From contig CM043698.1 of the NCBI GenBank assembly GCA_023935145.1, positions 13,996,001 to 14,060,000 on the forward strand: a DNA stretch of 64,000 bases, read 5' to 3'. The notes beneath the pieces are model-generated. The model had not been told where the DNA came from. It saw only the letters and a list, made by a program, of their open reading frames with translations, and did no database searches. The translations under genes and the position numbers were made by a program. This document shows, in pieces, positions 46,414 to 58,640 of the stretch (its first letter is position 1; every line of letters begins with the position of its first letter). The DNA comes from Bretschneidera sinensis. Lineage: Eukaryota > Streptophyta > Magnoliopsida > Brassicales > Akaniaceae.

Positions 46414-49400
46414 ATGAAGGCAACGAAGAGGCCGATCCACGCGGTGTCGACATGGGTGAGGAGGCAGCCACCGAAGATCAAGGCGTTCTTGGCGGTGGTG
46501 TCGGGCATGGCGGCGCTGGTGTTCCTAAGAATAGTTGTTCACGATCACGACAACCTCTTCGTAGCTGCTGAGGCTGTTCACGCAATAGGAATCTCTGTTC
46601 TAATCTACAAGCTCACGAAGGAGAGGACTTGTGCTGGTATTTTATCTTTCTTTTATGACCCATTTATTCATTATCTCTAATTCTCTGTTACGTACTACCA
46701 TATTGAAATTCTGGGTTTGGTTTTCATATTAATAATAATTGGGAATTTGATTTCACTTGAGGTGGATCCGCTTAGAATTTGGTTTTGACGTGTTTAATTT
46801 CAGATTATGGATTATTTAATTCTTTAGTTGTTAAATGTGACTGTTTGCTAATTCTATTCAAGTTAGGTTCTTTTTCACCATTTGTAAAGAAATGAAAATT
46901 GTGAAAATTTGGTTAAAATTTTGCCCTTGAAACCACATTTTCGACCTCAGCTTACGGTAAAACTCACATGAATTTCTTAAAGTTCCATTTAAAATTTTCA
47001 CTTTTTACAACATAAGGGAATGTTAAAGTTGCAATAAAAATCAATATATTTCGATAAATTTTAACCTAAGATTTAAGTAAAGTTTTCGAACAAATTTTGA
47101 TAAGTTTTAGACCGATGATAAAATATGAGTTAAATCATATACTAAATTGATCATTTTTAATTGAAATTTTGTAAATTTCATCTATTAAGTGAATTTTACC
47201 GAATATTAATGTCCAATCTTGAATTTTATTGTTGAGTATTATTTTTTAAATAGAACCTCGTGAACTTCATGTCAGTCTTACTCCCAGATTTTATAGTGTT
47301 TAGGTTCAGTTAAATCGAGTTTCCTATTGCACCCTGGTTTGTTTCTATTGATCTTCTTATTTAATGACCTAACCTTATGCATGAGGAAGATGACAATAAC
47401 TAATCTAATTTTATTGATTTTCTAAGAAATAACATGACTATTGTCATTCTTGCTTTGGTCTCTTTCTCTCATAAAAGGAAAAAAGGGGGGAAATTTATGG
47501 GTTGTTTGTTCTTTTCTTCGTATTTTGCGTTGGCATCGATTTCTGGCTTAGAGTTTCTGATGGCTCTTGGTCAAACATCCACCATAATTGATTGCTTATG
47601 GCTACACCACGGTTACCTTTTTGCAGGACTTTCACTGAAATCGCAAGAGCTAACAGCTCTATTTTTAGCTGTTAGACTCTATTGCAGTTTTGTCATGGAA
47701 TATGATATACACACGCTGCTTGATTCAGCTACATTGGTAACAACCCTTTGGGTTATTTATACGATTCGCTTTAAACTGAGGCCTAGTTACATGGAAGACA
47801 AAGACAACTTTGCAATTTACTATGTGGTAAGTCTGCATTTGTTATGTTTAATTTCATTTCATTTTTATCCTTTATGTTGCTGCCTTTTCCTGTTCACATT
47901 TACACCTTGCCCCATCATTTTGGTAATCTAGTGAGTGTTGTCTTAAATCTTAATTCTGCCAACTTAGGGCATGGAGTTGTTTCATTTATAATCTATGAAA
48001 CTTAGATTAGCTTTTCCTTGTTTTTGTGTGAGGGACTTTTCTCTTAATTGGGCGTGTAGGTGTATGAAGGTCCTTTTTATATGTATTGATATAGTTCCCT
48101 TTCTTACTCTTGGAAATTACAAGAAAATGATTTTTCTGAACATGCTGGAAAACATATTATGACTCAACTAAGTGATTGATGTTAAGATTTCTGTCTTTAT
48201 GTTTTGGGATGTAAAGTTTCAAAGCTAATATAGGTGCAGTATTTATCCCAAGTCTTTGATGTCACTCGTTAACAATGTAATTTGATTAGTGCTTCTTATG
48301 GAGAAATTAAAGTTTAACCTGAAATTTAGATTATGCATCATGTGTAAGCTAATGGCTTCTTTTTTCTTTTCTTTTTTTTCTCTTCGGATTGAGAGGGGAG
48401 GGGGAGATTCGTTTATATTACACTGCCCCAATAAGTTTGTAGTATTAGTTAATATCAGTACGAGCTGACAGAATGAGCTCGAAATGGAAGTTTGATTCTT
48501 CAGTTGATAAGAACCCGGTGAATGAGATGTGATCCTGCATTTAGAGATAAAAATGTTAAGATCAATATGCTTTGTAAACTTTTGGTTTGTTTTGCGTACT
48601 TTATAAATCATAGACGTCGGTGTTACTTATTTCACTTTTGTTTAATATATTATGGTTATGTTGCTTAGATACTTGCTTTTTTCGTACCTTTGTGTAGGTG
48701 ATACCATGTGCTCTTCTATCGTTGTTTATTCATCCAACAACGAATCATTATATAATCAACAGGATTTTCTGGGCTTTCTGTGTTTATCTTGAAGCTGTTT
48801 CAGTTCTCCCTCAGCTACGAGTCATGCAAAACACAAAGGTAAGATAGAAAGTGACATGCACTTGGTTTTATATTTCCTTAATTGGATGGTCTGTCATTGC
48901 TTATCTAGAGCTTTATTGTTTACAAAGGTGCTACCAATGGTTTTGCAGTAATATAGTTTACAACTATTGCCTCTTAATCGAAGTAAGAAGGTATAGAAAC
49001 TACTCCTTTTCACCTTTCTGTTTCTTTTTTTGCAGATTGTTGAACCGTTCACGGCACATTATGTATTTGCATTGGGGGTTGCTAGGTTCTTAAGTTGCGC
49101 GCACTGGATCCTGCAGGTTTGAGAATGCAGTATACTCCTATAAGTTCCATGTGTGACAATGTGATTTTGTTCTTTGCTTATTGAAAAAAAATATATAATG
49201 AACTTTGTCTACTAGCCTTGTTTTTCATTTATATTATTAATTAATGCATTATGGTACCTGTTGGCATGGCCTACTTGTTCAACACCAATTAGAAGATTCA
49301 CCAACTGATATGCCTGTCAAGATGTATTATGCACATCCATATGGAGGGGTGGTAAGATTAGTTGGACCAAAGGTCCATAGACTATCGTCACCTTCATGTT

Positions 49401-49826
49401 ATTCTCAAAGTAAATTTAGATGAGTTATAGTGTACATATATTTGCATTATGACATTTTCTAGAAGGTTGTAGATATTCAATTATTCATTTGTTCGAATTA
49501 CTACCGTACATTTTACTCTGTGCTGGCTCTTCCATTATTCATCTAAGAGAATCTATGTCTTCGTTCTTGTACATAGGTATTGGATACTAGAGGACGCGTA
49601 CTGACAGCATTGGGTTATGGATTGTGGCCTTCTATGGTCCTCCTCTCAGAAATTGTCCAGACTTTCATTCTTGCTGATTTTTGCTACTACTATGTCAAGA
49701 GGTGGGTGATGAACATGTCGTCAATGTTATATTTTCCTAGCGTTTTTCTCTAAATATGGTTTTTTTTCTTGTTGCAGCCTCATGGGTGGACAACTGGTTC
49801 TGCGTCTCCCTTCAGGGGTTGTGTAA
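46414..49826 (+). CDS. ER lumen protein-retaining receptor family protein (ERD2-like)
   Basis: Six exons: 46414-46636, 47627-47826, 48698-48838, 49036-49116, 49577-49701 and 49778-49826. They join in phase (1, 0, 0, 0, 2) to give 272 aa. The N-terminus (MKATKRPIHAVSTWVRRQPPK) is longer than in canonical ERD2, as in the plant ERD2-like subgroup. The body has about seven hydrophobic segments. Diagnostic stretches are LSLKSQELTALFLAVRLYCS, YMEDKDNFAIYYVVIPC, IFWAFCVYLEAVSVLPQLR, IVEPFTAHYVFALGVARFLS and ADFCYYYVKS. Family knowledge: KDEL receptors recycle ER-resident proteins from the Golgi; the extended plant subgroup may have a different role. All splice sites are canonical and no lesion was seen, so the gene looks functional. 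Confidence 0.95.
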
Positions 49827-50016
49827 ATGTAAAGAAGTGACCATGTGAAAGCAAGAGATTGCATCCACTAATAGTGTCGATAATTTGTATGCTCTACCTC
49901 TGTTTTGCGGCCAGTGGATTACCTCTGTATGAGTTGATTTTGATAATAATTTAATATAATTAGTTTTTTTTTTATCAGATCAGCTTAATAGCTAAACATA
50001 ATCCAAAATTGCAGTG

Positions 50017-50293
50017 ATTAGATGAAAGCATTTTTTTAAAAGCAGAAGAAACTTTTATTATTATAATTAACAAGGGGTACACAATAGAAAAACATATAAT
50101 CCTCCTCACCAAGCAGAGAAAAACACCCAGCAGAGCAAACATACCCAAAAGAACACAGCAATAAAAGCACCCCAAAACGACCATTCTGCAGATATATAGC
50201 CCACTCCAAGAAAATGTTGGCTCTCTCCAGACCTTCATATTTTGCCAACACACTAGAACAACAAGATAACTTAAGAATTAGATGAAAACATTT
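50017..50293 (-). mobile_element. Short 5'-truncated retroelement with 17-bp target duplication
   Basis: ATTAGATGAAAGCATTT (50017-50033) and ATTAGATGAAAACATTT (50277-50293) are direct repeats with one mismatch around a 243-bp body. On the minus strand the body is a short ORF ending near CCCTTGTTAATTATAATAA and then TTTTAAAAA. A long target duplication with an A-rich 3' end indicates LINE-type (target-primed) insertion. Confidence 0.75.
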
Positions 50294-50329
50294 AGCATAT
50301 CTTCAATTACCACTTAAGATTCCTTAATC

Positions 50330-51260
50330 TTACATAGATAGGGTCACATCAAATAGGCAACTGATAGCCACGTTGAGAGTAGAGGCATAGCAGAGACATC
50401 CAAAGGTGCAAAGATGATCATAAGATGGGGCACGCTGGAGAAGGGTTTCAAATGGGGTTTTACCTTGTAGAGTTAGTATAGGCATGTGGTTAATCAAGTA
50501 CGCAGTTCGTGAGGACACATTCACACCAAAAAAATATGGGAAGGTGGGCTTGAAATTGGAGAGCTCGAACAACTTCAAGAAGATGTCTCTGCCTCAGCTC
50601 AGCCACAATATTTTGTTGCGGAGTGTCTACTTGTGTGCTGATGGATAATACCATTGTATATATGAATTTGTTGATAAAAATAAGATACAGAACCCAAAAA
50701 ATACTCAGCCATCGTAGTACGAAATTGTTTAAAAATAGAGTTGAATTGAGTTTTGACCTCAAACATAAAGATCTTAGGAAATGCAAAGCCTCATATTTAT
50801 AACGCATTAGATATAACCAGGTGCAACATGAATAACCTCACCTCCACAATGATCGCAATGGTAATCAGCATGGAAGCAATTAGAGGGATTGCGAGGATTT
50901 GGATTGTCACGCCTGCAAAATCAATAGAAGGAGGTGCAATGTGAAGTAGTTTTTGTTTCGTCTCTTGATTAATAATGGTATATGCCCTACTAACTGTAGG
51001 CAATCGATCCATGGCCAGTATATGTATGACTTCAGAAACATGAGAAGAGTCATTGATGAACTCTTTCCTGTTCGTGGGTGGAATGTATATCTTTAAAAGT
51101 ACTGCAAGAGCATTCTGAATCGTAATAAGATTTTAGTGTGGTGTAGTATGTAACAAGAGGATCTTGTTCCTGTTTATGACTATAGATTGTCCTTTTAAGG
51201 TGATATATGTGTAGATTATTGCTCTGTGAGGATCGTTCTTCTAGATCCAATCAAACTTCT
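50330..51260 (-). mobile_element. Ty1/copia remnant (gag and integrase pieces)
   Basis: Minus strand, 5' to 3'. The gag part reads SSQSNNLHIYHLKRTIYS with HKQEQDPLVTYYTTLKS (UBN2-type gag), then MDRLPTVSRAYTIINQETKQ. Then comes an integrase piece, [20 protein letters not shown] with [13 protein letters not shown], and [17 protein letters not shown]. The protease and the front of integrase are missing, and several frame changes occur, so it is a dead, internally deleted copy. Confidence 0.85.
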
Positions 51261-51315
51261 CGAGGTGTTTCACTATACATGTAAAAACAAATAACAATAC
51301 GAGTTGACATCATGC

Positions 51316-51405
51316 CAAGGTTTGAGAAGGTTTGGAGGGATAGTCCCAGCAATAGGGGACATTGCCTTTGCTTTTGCTTACTCCACCATGCTCATTGAGA
51401 TACAT
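51316..51405 (+). pseudogene. Amino-acid permease (AAP-type) exon fragment
   Basis: The plus strand reads KVWR and, one frame away, GDIAFAFAYSTMLIEI. This closely follows the amino-acid permease pattern KxWxxFQALGDIAFAYSxSxxLIEIQDT. Only about 30 residues are recognisable, with a frame change, directly beside the copia remnant. Probably a relic of a deleted transporter gene. Confidence 0.5.
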
Positions 51406-52711
51406 GCATATAAGCATATACTACTATCTGATTGTTATGATCATGTGATCATAATCATCTTTAAACTCTCCTAAACAAACCCTAACTAGCATGTACTTCT
51501 TTTATCAAATAGAAAATGGAAAAGAAAGTTTTACTGTGTAGTAGTGATGACATAGTCGATCATGGAATAGACTAGCATATGACTGAACATGGAATGATTC
51601 ACTCACTCAATATTTAAGATTAAAGTAGCTCAGACATTGTTTTCATTCCAAAAGCTGTGTAATTTTTTCTAAAGACTACATTGTACCTACAAACCACTTT
51701 TTTTCTTCTCTTTTTTTCACCAAAAACGAAACTTCAATTTCCCAAAGTTAGAACCAAATTATTTTCCTCTACGTTTCACCATATACAGGAACAAATAATC
51801 CATACAAACCATTAAAATGGTTAAGTGGCGGTTAATGGTTGACAATGGCATGATTTTATGTTGACACCGAAAAAGTTGAATGTGGGGATGATGGCTTACG
51901 GCAGTTTTTGAGGTAGAAAAGGAAAAGCAGGAGACAAGTCGTATCTTACTTCCAAGACTGTAGGTTTCTTATCAAAACACTTGCGTTCTGTTTGGAATAA
52001 AATTTTATGTTTGGTTTTGTTATGTTAAATTATATAATTTAATTGAATTTTTATATTAAAATGTTTAAAATAAATGAATAAAAATTAAAAATAAAAGAGA
52101 AAGAGCGAGAATAAGAAAAAATAATATTTTGATCAATATACCATTTTACTCTTGATTTTGATAAATTCAATTATAAATTATATCGATTTTTGTAAAATAG
52201 TTGAGGTAGGGTGATTGATTGTATTTTCTTTGCAATTAAATTCAAAATCCCCACAATCCAGCGTACAAAAAAACTAGAGAGAGAGATTTAACAGAGAAAG
52301 AAGAGTATGATAAACTTGATACAATTGCTTTCCTCAAAATAAAATGATTTCTTTAGAGATTGGAGGTTGCCACTCAGGAAAAGAATAGAGCGACTACTCT
52401 AATGATTAATTCGGAGATTCGAGGAACATAGAGGCTTACTATTAGAAAAGAGATCTCTCTTGTTTTTTCATTTTAATCTCTTTTATATTCATCTTGTAAA
52501 GTTAATTTTTATTTATTTTGATAAATTATTAAATAATATATAATGTTTGGTGTTGAATTTAAACATTTAAATTTAATTTTTAAATCTTTTCAAAATAAAA
52601 TCATTTTTATAAAAAAAACATAAATAAACTGAATTTATGTTTAAATCTTCCCCAAAACGTGTAGTAACATCACTTTCATAAAATGACCACATAGCTTCTT
52701 TGTAATCCATC
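51406..52711. other. Intergenic DNA, nothing recognised
   Basis: AT-rich; no gene or element end was recognised. Confidence 0.5.
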
Positions 52712-54925
52712 AATCTTATTAAAGTTACTTTCATAAAGTTAATCAACTTGCCTGTTCTGTTTTAGGGTTTTGTCCTTTTTTTAACCCTTTCCATACTAAT
52801 ATTAATCCACTAGAAGGGTAGTCATGTTTGTGCCACATACCATGTCATTTAACATAATCTGAATGTGATTAAATACTTTTATAGTATCTTTTTAATAAAA
52901 AAAATAAAACTAGAAATTGGATTACAAGTTAAAAATCAATATTTTCAAGAAAAAAAAATTTGGGGTTCGACCAGAGACGAAACATAAACAAAACTCTCTT
53001 AAATGTAATTTTTTAGGCGTTTCTTTCATCGGATGTATATATTTTATTTCGGGGTTTACACCCACACTCGGAACGCACGCATTTTACGCCCTAGTGAATA
53101 GGGTGTACGCTTTATTGAAGCTTTTATAAAACATTTGAAAAAAATTCAAATATAAAACTCAAATCCATGAGTATGAATACAAACTTTAACCGTTTAGATA
53201 ATTGTTCTTGTTATAATATCATTGTACTTTATAAATATTTATTACATGTTATCTGGTTTTATAACAACTACAAATTATTTAATTAATCACTTACAAGTTA
53301 CAACAATATAAAAATAACAAATATATATATAATGTATATATTAATATTTATAAAATTATGATTATAATTTATATATTTTAAAGTTAATAAAAATATTAAA
53401 GTTCATTGAAATTAATTAATTTAAATTTATATTTATATTTATATTTTTATAACATTTATATTATTTTTAATTAAATACATATAATTATTTTATTAAAATT
53501 TTAAAATATCTCAAGAGGTTAAGCCTAGCCTCGTTACTGCAAAATGAATGGCCAACGCCTTCACCGTCAAAAGCACAAGTTAAAACACCAAATTAGTTGT
53601 GCTTACCTCTGCTAATGGTCATTCAAAAGAACCTCGGTTTACTCGTCCATGTAGGCCAAGCTTGGCCCGCAACTCTGGTCCATAGTTTCACTCCCTATGC
53701 ACCTTTATAGGCTTTTAAGCATTATTTAAAGTATATTTCTAGCTGGACGAAATCCATTGAATTGATCGATGAGTATATATACCCCTCCCTTGATAAGTCC
53801 TAGTACTAATATTGTAATATATTCTTTTTTTATTCAAATGAGGTTTATTTAAGAACGATTTCATAAAAATTATTATATAATAAAAAAAATTAAATAATAA
53901 TTATTTAAAAACAAATTAATTTTAAATTTTAAAATTATTATTTAATTTTTTGTAATTATTAAAAAAATTAATTATGTAATAATTTTCACAAAATCAAATC
54001 TATAATATTACTAATATTTATAAGTGTTATCTGACTTTGACCTTAAGTAGGCTTAAAGCATGCATTTTAATTCAAAATGAGTGTCGGCATTATCGCGCAG
54101 TGAGCAGAGTACAGCTGTGGTCCGACTGTTGTATAGCTGTCAAAGTTAGTAGACAAGTGTTGTGGCTTCCAGAAGGGAACAAAATAAAATCCTATCCATC
54201 GTTTCCTATACGCAACGCACCCACTCCTTTTCGAATTTTCGATACTCCCAAAAGCAGCAGCTCCACTAGCTGTTGCAAGTTTAGGTACTTGGGTGTTTTT
54301 GTCTTCACGTACTCTTTTCGCTTTCTTTGATTCTTCTTTGTTGTAATTAACTTGTATATGCTGAGGTTCAACAGCTTTGTTTTTTGATCCTAATTAAATT
54401 AAAAACAGTTAGAGTTAAAATAATTTTTTTTTAATTACATCGAGTTTTGATATTTTACATTGTTTAAAAAAAATATAATAAAATTATTTATAAGTTATTA
54501 TTATTTTCATATAATATATTTTAATAATATAAGGTTTTGTATATTAAATCGGATGAGATCGGATAGTTGTTATGATAGCAACTTATTTCTATTCCATCTG
54601 CAATTTATGACAGCAACTTGCTTTCTTTTATGTTATCTTTTAATTAATAATATTTAATTGAATGATAATTAACTTTATCTGTTTTAGAATTTTGTGTACT
54701 TTTTTTGTTTTTTAAGGCATTAGTAATGAAACAACTCAATAAGCATGCTTTATTGCCATGCTACCAAGACCCAATATTTCATGCGCATATATACTTCATA
54801 TGATTGGGATTTGGCCCACATTTGGCTGGCAGAAAGATTGATTAGTTTCATGTGGAAGAAGAAGAAAAGGTACATTGATTTTAATAATGCAAGGTCCTAT
54901 CTAAGCTAGTAGATTAAATTTGGCA
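52712..54925. repeat. Large repeated block, copy X
   Basis: Segments 52712-52749, 53184-53390, about 53640-54010 and 54603-54925 are collinear with the blocks at 59795-61690 and 61708-62007. Between them copy X has extra DNA (52750-53183, 53391-53639 and 54011-54602) not found in the other copies. The core near 53655-53822 contains TATATATACCCCTCCC, a promoter-like sequence, nearly unchanged in all three copies. The unique part 54030-54320 is less AT-rich and ends at a possible splice donor (GTTTAG|GTACTT), so it may be an orphan 5' UTR; no protein was recognised. Confidence 0.8.
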
Positions 54926-55353
54926 CAATATTGAATTCCTTTTCGTGTTTTGGACTGTTTATATTATTAATCATGCATAGAGCCATAATGCCATAACATT
55001 TTTTTCCCTTTTTTGTTAATAGAGCATACACGTAGGCATATACAAAAAGTATTTATGCATTTGTGATCACATCTTGTTAGATGATTAAATCGATGGCCCA
55101 CGTTCCCATACGGGCTAGATTAGCCATGATGAGGACCACTCGACCATGTCTCAATCAGGGATTTAAACTCTTTTTAATAAATTGTTTTTTTTAATGATAA
55201 AATAATATCACCAACAATCTAAATTAACGAGTTGTTATTTTCAAAGTTAATATAGCGATCAACCACTTAAATTAATTATTATGCATATAACTAATCTTTT
55301 TCACCATGGCTTTTCTCTTATCTTATGTTATACTAAGGAAAAAAAAGGACTGG

Positions 55354-55384
<31 letters not shown>

Positions 55385-56880
55385 GCTTCTTCATAAAATT
55401 TTAACTTTAATGAAAGTGTACATGCATCCTTTCTTTTTCTTTTTCTTTTTTTTCATTTCTCTTGATCCAAATTAACAAGTATTAAAGTATGTGAATTTGC
55501 AATAAATAAATTATATAAATTTTATAGAATTCATTCCATACATTTGTTATGTTTAGAGAGTAAATAATTAAATTATGGAATTCATTTATAAATGAATTCA
55601 TTATAGAAATGAGTTAGTTTATTACAAATTTTATCAATTTATAAAAAAATAAATTCCACAAAATAAAAAAAACAAATAAATATTTTGATTAAAATACTCT
55701 CTTTCTCTTACTTTCTCCCTCCCTCTCCATCTTTTTTTGAATTTTTATTTATTCTAAACATTTTAAATATAAGAATTTAATTAAACTCTACGATTTAATA
55801 TAAAAAATCTAAATAAAAATTTATTTCAATTATTTTTCAAATTATTTGAAAATGAAATGAATTACATTTTAATTTGATTCCAAACAAAGTGTTAGTGTTA
55901 ATTTGTTTCATACATCTGATTAAGAAGAGGATATCAGATAAAGAGAAAAATAGAGTACAGTAAAAGATAAGATTAAATAGGTTTTATAAATAAAGGAGAT
56001 AGAAGTAACTCTTGTTATATTGATTTTTTTTGTATCACATGTAAGATTTGATGAAATTATCCATTTTAATCTCATATTAATTTTTATCTCTTCTTAACTT
56101 GGTATATGAAATGCGCACTTAAATTATTTAAAAAATTTACCACCGAAGTTATATATTTTATTATTAAAAATAAAAATTTTACCACCAAAAATTTATATTT
56201 AAAAAATATACTTTGTTTTTCACGAGACAACATAGTAATCACCATTTTGTCATCCACTTCCATCAATTGCTCAATCTAAGTTGTTGCCTTACTTTAATGT
56301 GACAATAAGATTTCATAAACAGCAAATGACTACACAAAAGAAGACTACTTTTTACCAACATTTCATTAAGTTGCACTGAATTATTAATTTCCTTTCGAAA
56401 AAAAAAAATCATGTTGCATTTTATTTTTAAGTGAATTGAAAAAAAAGATTTATTATTAATCACAATTAGATCAACAGTTTTAACTTATTTAAAGTTAAAT
56501 ATTACAATAAACTTGTACTATATTTAAATATCATATATTAACATGATATCAATTCTGATAATACCCAATGTAGCGTGAAGTTTATAGTATTAACTACTTA
56601 AAGCCATTAGTCATAAATAAATAAAATGAGTTTTAAACAATATATGTAGTAATAAATTTGAAAGTGCCCCTAGCAAAAAGATATATATATAAAAAAGAAA
56701 TCTGAAAGTGTTTTAGTCCAGGATCCAGATGGTTCTAAAGGCAACTTTCTCCACCAGAGATATTCCTTGCATGTCACTACACAGTACCACCTTACTTTTA
56801 ATATGTACTCCCTTCCGCGTACATGCCATTACATGGGAATTTATATAATACGTCTCTCTCACAATGCACAAACGCTTGGC
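54926..56880. other. Intergenic DNA upstream of the right GASA gene
   Basis: No gene. An (AT)n microsatellite lies at 55359-55384 and a T-rich tract near 55430-55455. From 55530 to 55910 there are AATTCATTTATAAATGAATT-type motifs like those at 6880-7700. The last few hundred bases are promoter. Confidence 0.5.
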
Positions 56881-56888
56881 TATAAATA
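56881..56888 (+). promoter_or_regulatory. TATA box of the right GASA gene
   Basis: TATAAATA, preceded by GGC, 137 bp upstream of the ATG. A transcription start about 30 bp downstream would leave a 5' UTR of about 105 bases. The same octamer precedes the left GASA gene. Confidence 0.75.
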
Positions 56889-57024
56889 CGACCATTCACA
56901 TTCTCTCATTACACTCACCACCAATTAAGGTGTTTTTATAAAATCAAACAAGAGAATTAAGCTTTTACTTGTTGCCTTGATCTTCTCTAGCTAGCTAGCT
57001 AATTGATCATCAGTCTTTTAAGCC

Positions 57025-57536
57025 ATGGCCATCTCTAAGGCTTTGATTGCTTCACTTCTCATCTCTCTAGTTCTTCTCCACCTTGTTGAAGCTGACCATA
57101 TGGTAAATTTTCAGTTTTTTAACCACTAAGCCCCCACTTTTGCTTCATTTTGCTTAATTTTCTTGTTTATTACTTTACCCAAATGATATAACATGCTGCT
57201 GGGTGTAGCAGGTGAGGTCAAATACTGCAGCGGATTCAGAGAAAATTGGTAAATAATAATTTCATCATCTTTACACGGAAAAATTGCAAGTGAATTAAGT
57301 TATCATGTATGTAATGGTATACTAGTGTAATTACTATGTACGTTTGATTGTCAGATTGTGGAAGCTCATGCACTGCCAGGTGCCGTTTATCATCAAGGCC
57401 ACGACTGTGCAAGAGGGCATGTGGGACTTGCTGTGCACGTTGCAACTGTGTCCCACCAGGCACTTCTGGTAACGAAGAGGTCTGCCCTTGCTACGCCGAC
57501 ATGACCACTCACGGTGGCAGACACAAGTGCCCTTGA
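57025..57536 (+). CDS. GASA/snakin gibberellin-regulated cysteine-rich peptide (GASA1-like)
   Basis: Three exons, 57025-57102, 57212-57248 and 57355-57536, give 98 aa. The signal peptide (MAISKALIASLLISLVLLHL) is very close to that of Arabidopsis GASA1. A 12-residue spacer, VRSNTAADSEKI, follows, shorter and less proline-rich than in the left gene. The 60-residue GASA domain has all 12 cysteines, with CGSSCTARC, CGTCCARC, CVPPGTSG and the KCP end. Exon 1 and exon 3 lengths (78 and 182 nt) and intron phases are identical to the left gene, confirming common descent. An alternative acceptor three bases upstream would add one Gln at the start of exon 2. Predicted secreted; hormone- or stress-responsive by family knowledge only. 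It lies between two copies of a large repeat and 0.9 kb upstream of a dead GASA exon. Confidence 0.95.
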
Positions 57537-58459
57537 ACAAATATTGTTTCATAAATCAATCCTATATCTATCTCGAGGCTGCCTAGCTACTTTTGGTAAA
57601 TGAGGTGGATAAATAAATGAAATTTTACTACTGTAGACCTGTGGTACTGTTACTGTGTAAAAATATAAACGAAATCTCTCTCTCGCTATATATATATGTC
57701 ATGTTGGAGTTTTACTATATGTACACTTTTGTCTTTTATTTGCTCTTTCATCATTTTCTTTTGTTTTCTCTTTTATTTCTTCTTCTTGTTCTCAGTACTC
57801 TCCCTTCTTTTTCCCAATTATGTTTCAATAAAGTTTGAATCGGGAATTACAAGAGGACCAAAATGGGGCAATCACAATCAGGTCACTTTTGGAGAAGTGA
57901 AATTATCATTAGGATTTAAATTAGTAGTAGTCCAAAAAATAGTTATGGGGTGATGGGACATCATTTTCTCATTGAATTGATGGTTTTGATCTAATCAGTA
58001 GTAATTTGAGAAATACTTTTCTAGTAGTTTCTGAGCAAGTGTTTGGAGTTTGGTAAAGGATGTTAGTAGTAGTAGAAGCTTTGTGCTATCCACAAGAATT
58101 AACAACAATAAATGCATATATTTATTTTTCAATTAATCAATGAAAGCATAATAAAAGTTAAAAATAAATTGAATCTGATTTATCAACCCACGTTAGTCAA
58201 ATAATATACATTTAATTATGGTTAATTTTGTTCAGATCAATTAGTTTCGAATAATGAATTATATTTGAATGATGTGATGCAAATTGATAAGTAAAATATT
58301 AAATTAACTATTGAAATAACGTTAATTCTAATTAAAATGTGTTTATTTTAATGATACGACATGGATTGAAAAACCGATTTTATGAGTAATGTGATAAACC
58401 TCACCTACATAAAAATTTATTCTGAACCCATGGTTGACATATATGTTGCTATCTTTTAG
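57537..58459. other. 3' UTR of the right GASA gene and spacer
   Basis: The first about 300 bases include a (TA) tract and T-rich sequence, likely 3' UTR. No signal-peptide exon for the downstream GASA remnant was found here. Confidence 0.5.
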
Positions 58460-58640
58460 ATTGTGGTGCACTATGTGATGTGAGATGCAAGTTATCATAA
58501 CGCCGAATCTATGCAACAGGGCTTGTGGGACATGCTGCTCTCGTTGTAACTGTGTTCCTCCAGGCACTTATGGCAACTACGATGTCTGCCCTTGCTACGG
58601 TAACATGACTACCCATGGAGGCAGGCACAAGTGCCCTTGA
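58460..58640 (+). pseudogene. GASA pseudogene (last exon only)
   Basis: This is a last exon preceded by an intact-looking acceptor (ATCTTTTAG). It encodes the start of the domain (CGALCDVRCKLS), then an in-frame TAA and a 1-nt deletion around 58497-58505. After the frame change the rest of the domain is intact: LCNRACGTCCSRCNCV, PPGTYGNYDVCPCYGNM and TTHGGRHKCP. It is 181 nt against 182 in the intact genes. Exons 1 and 2 were not found upstream. Its bases resemble the left GASA gene (CKLSS-type) more than the neighbouring right gene (CRLSS-type). Confidence 0.9.

Noticed and set aside
54037..54330. Plus-strand ORF of 97 aa in block X
   Set aside because: No family resemblance and it is absent from copies Y and Z; it may be 5' UTR-like sequence.
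57617..57953. Downstream ORFs after the right GASA gene
   Set aside because: T-rich 3' UTR sequence with overlapping frames and no homology.
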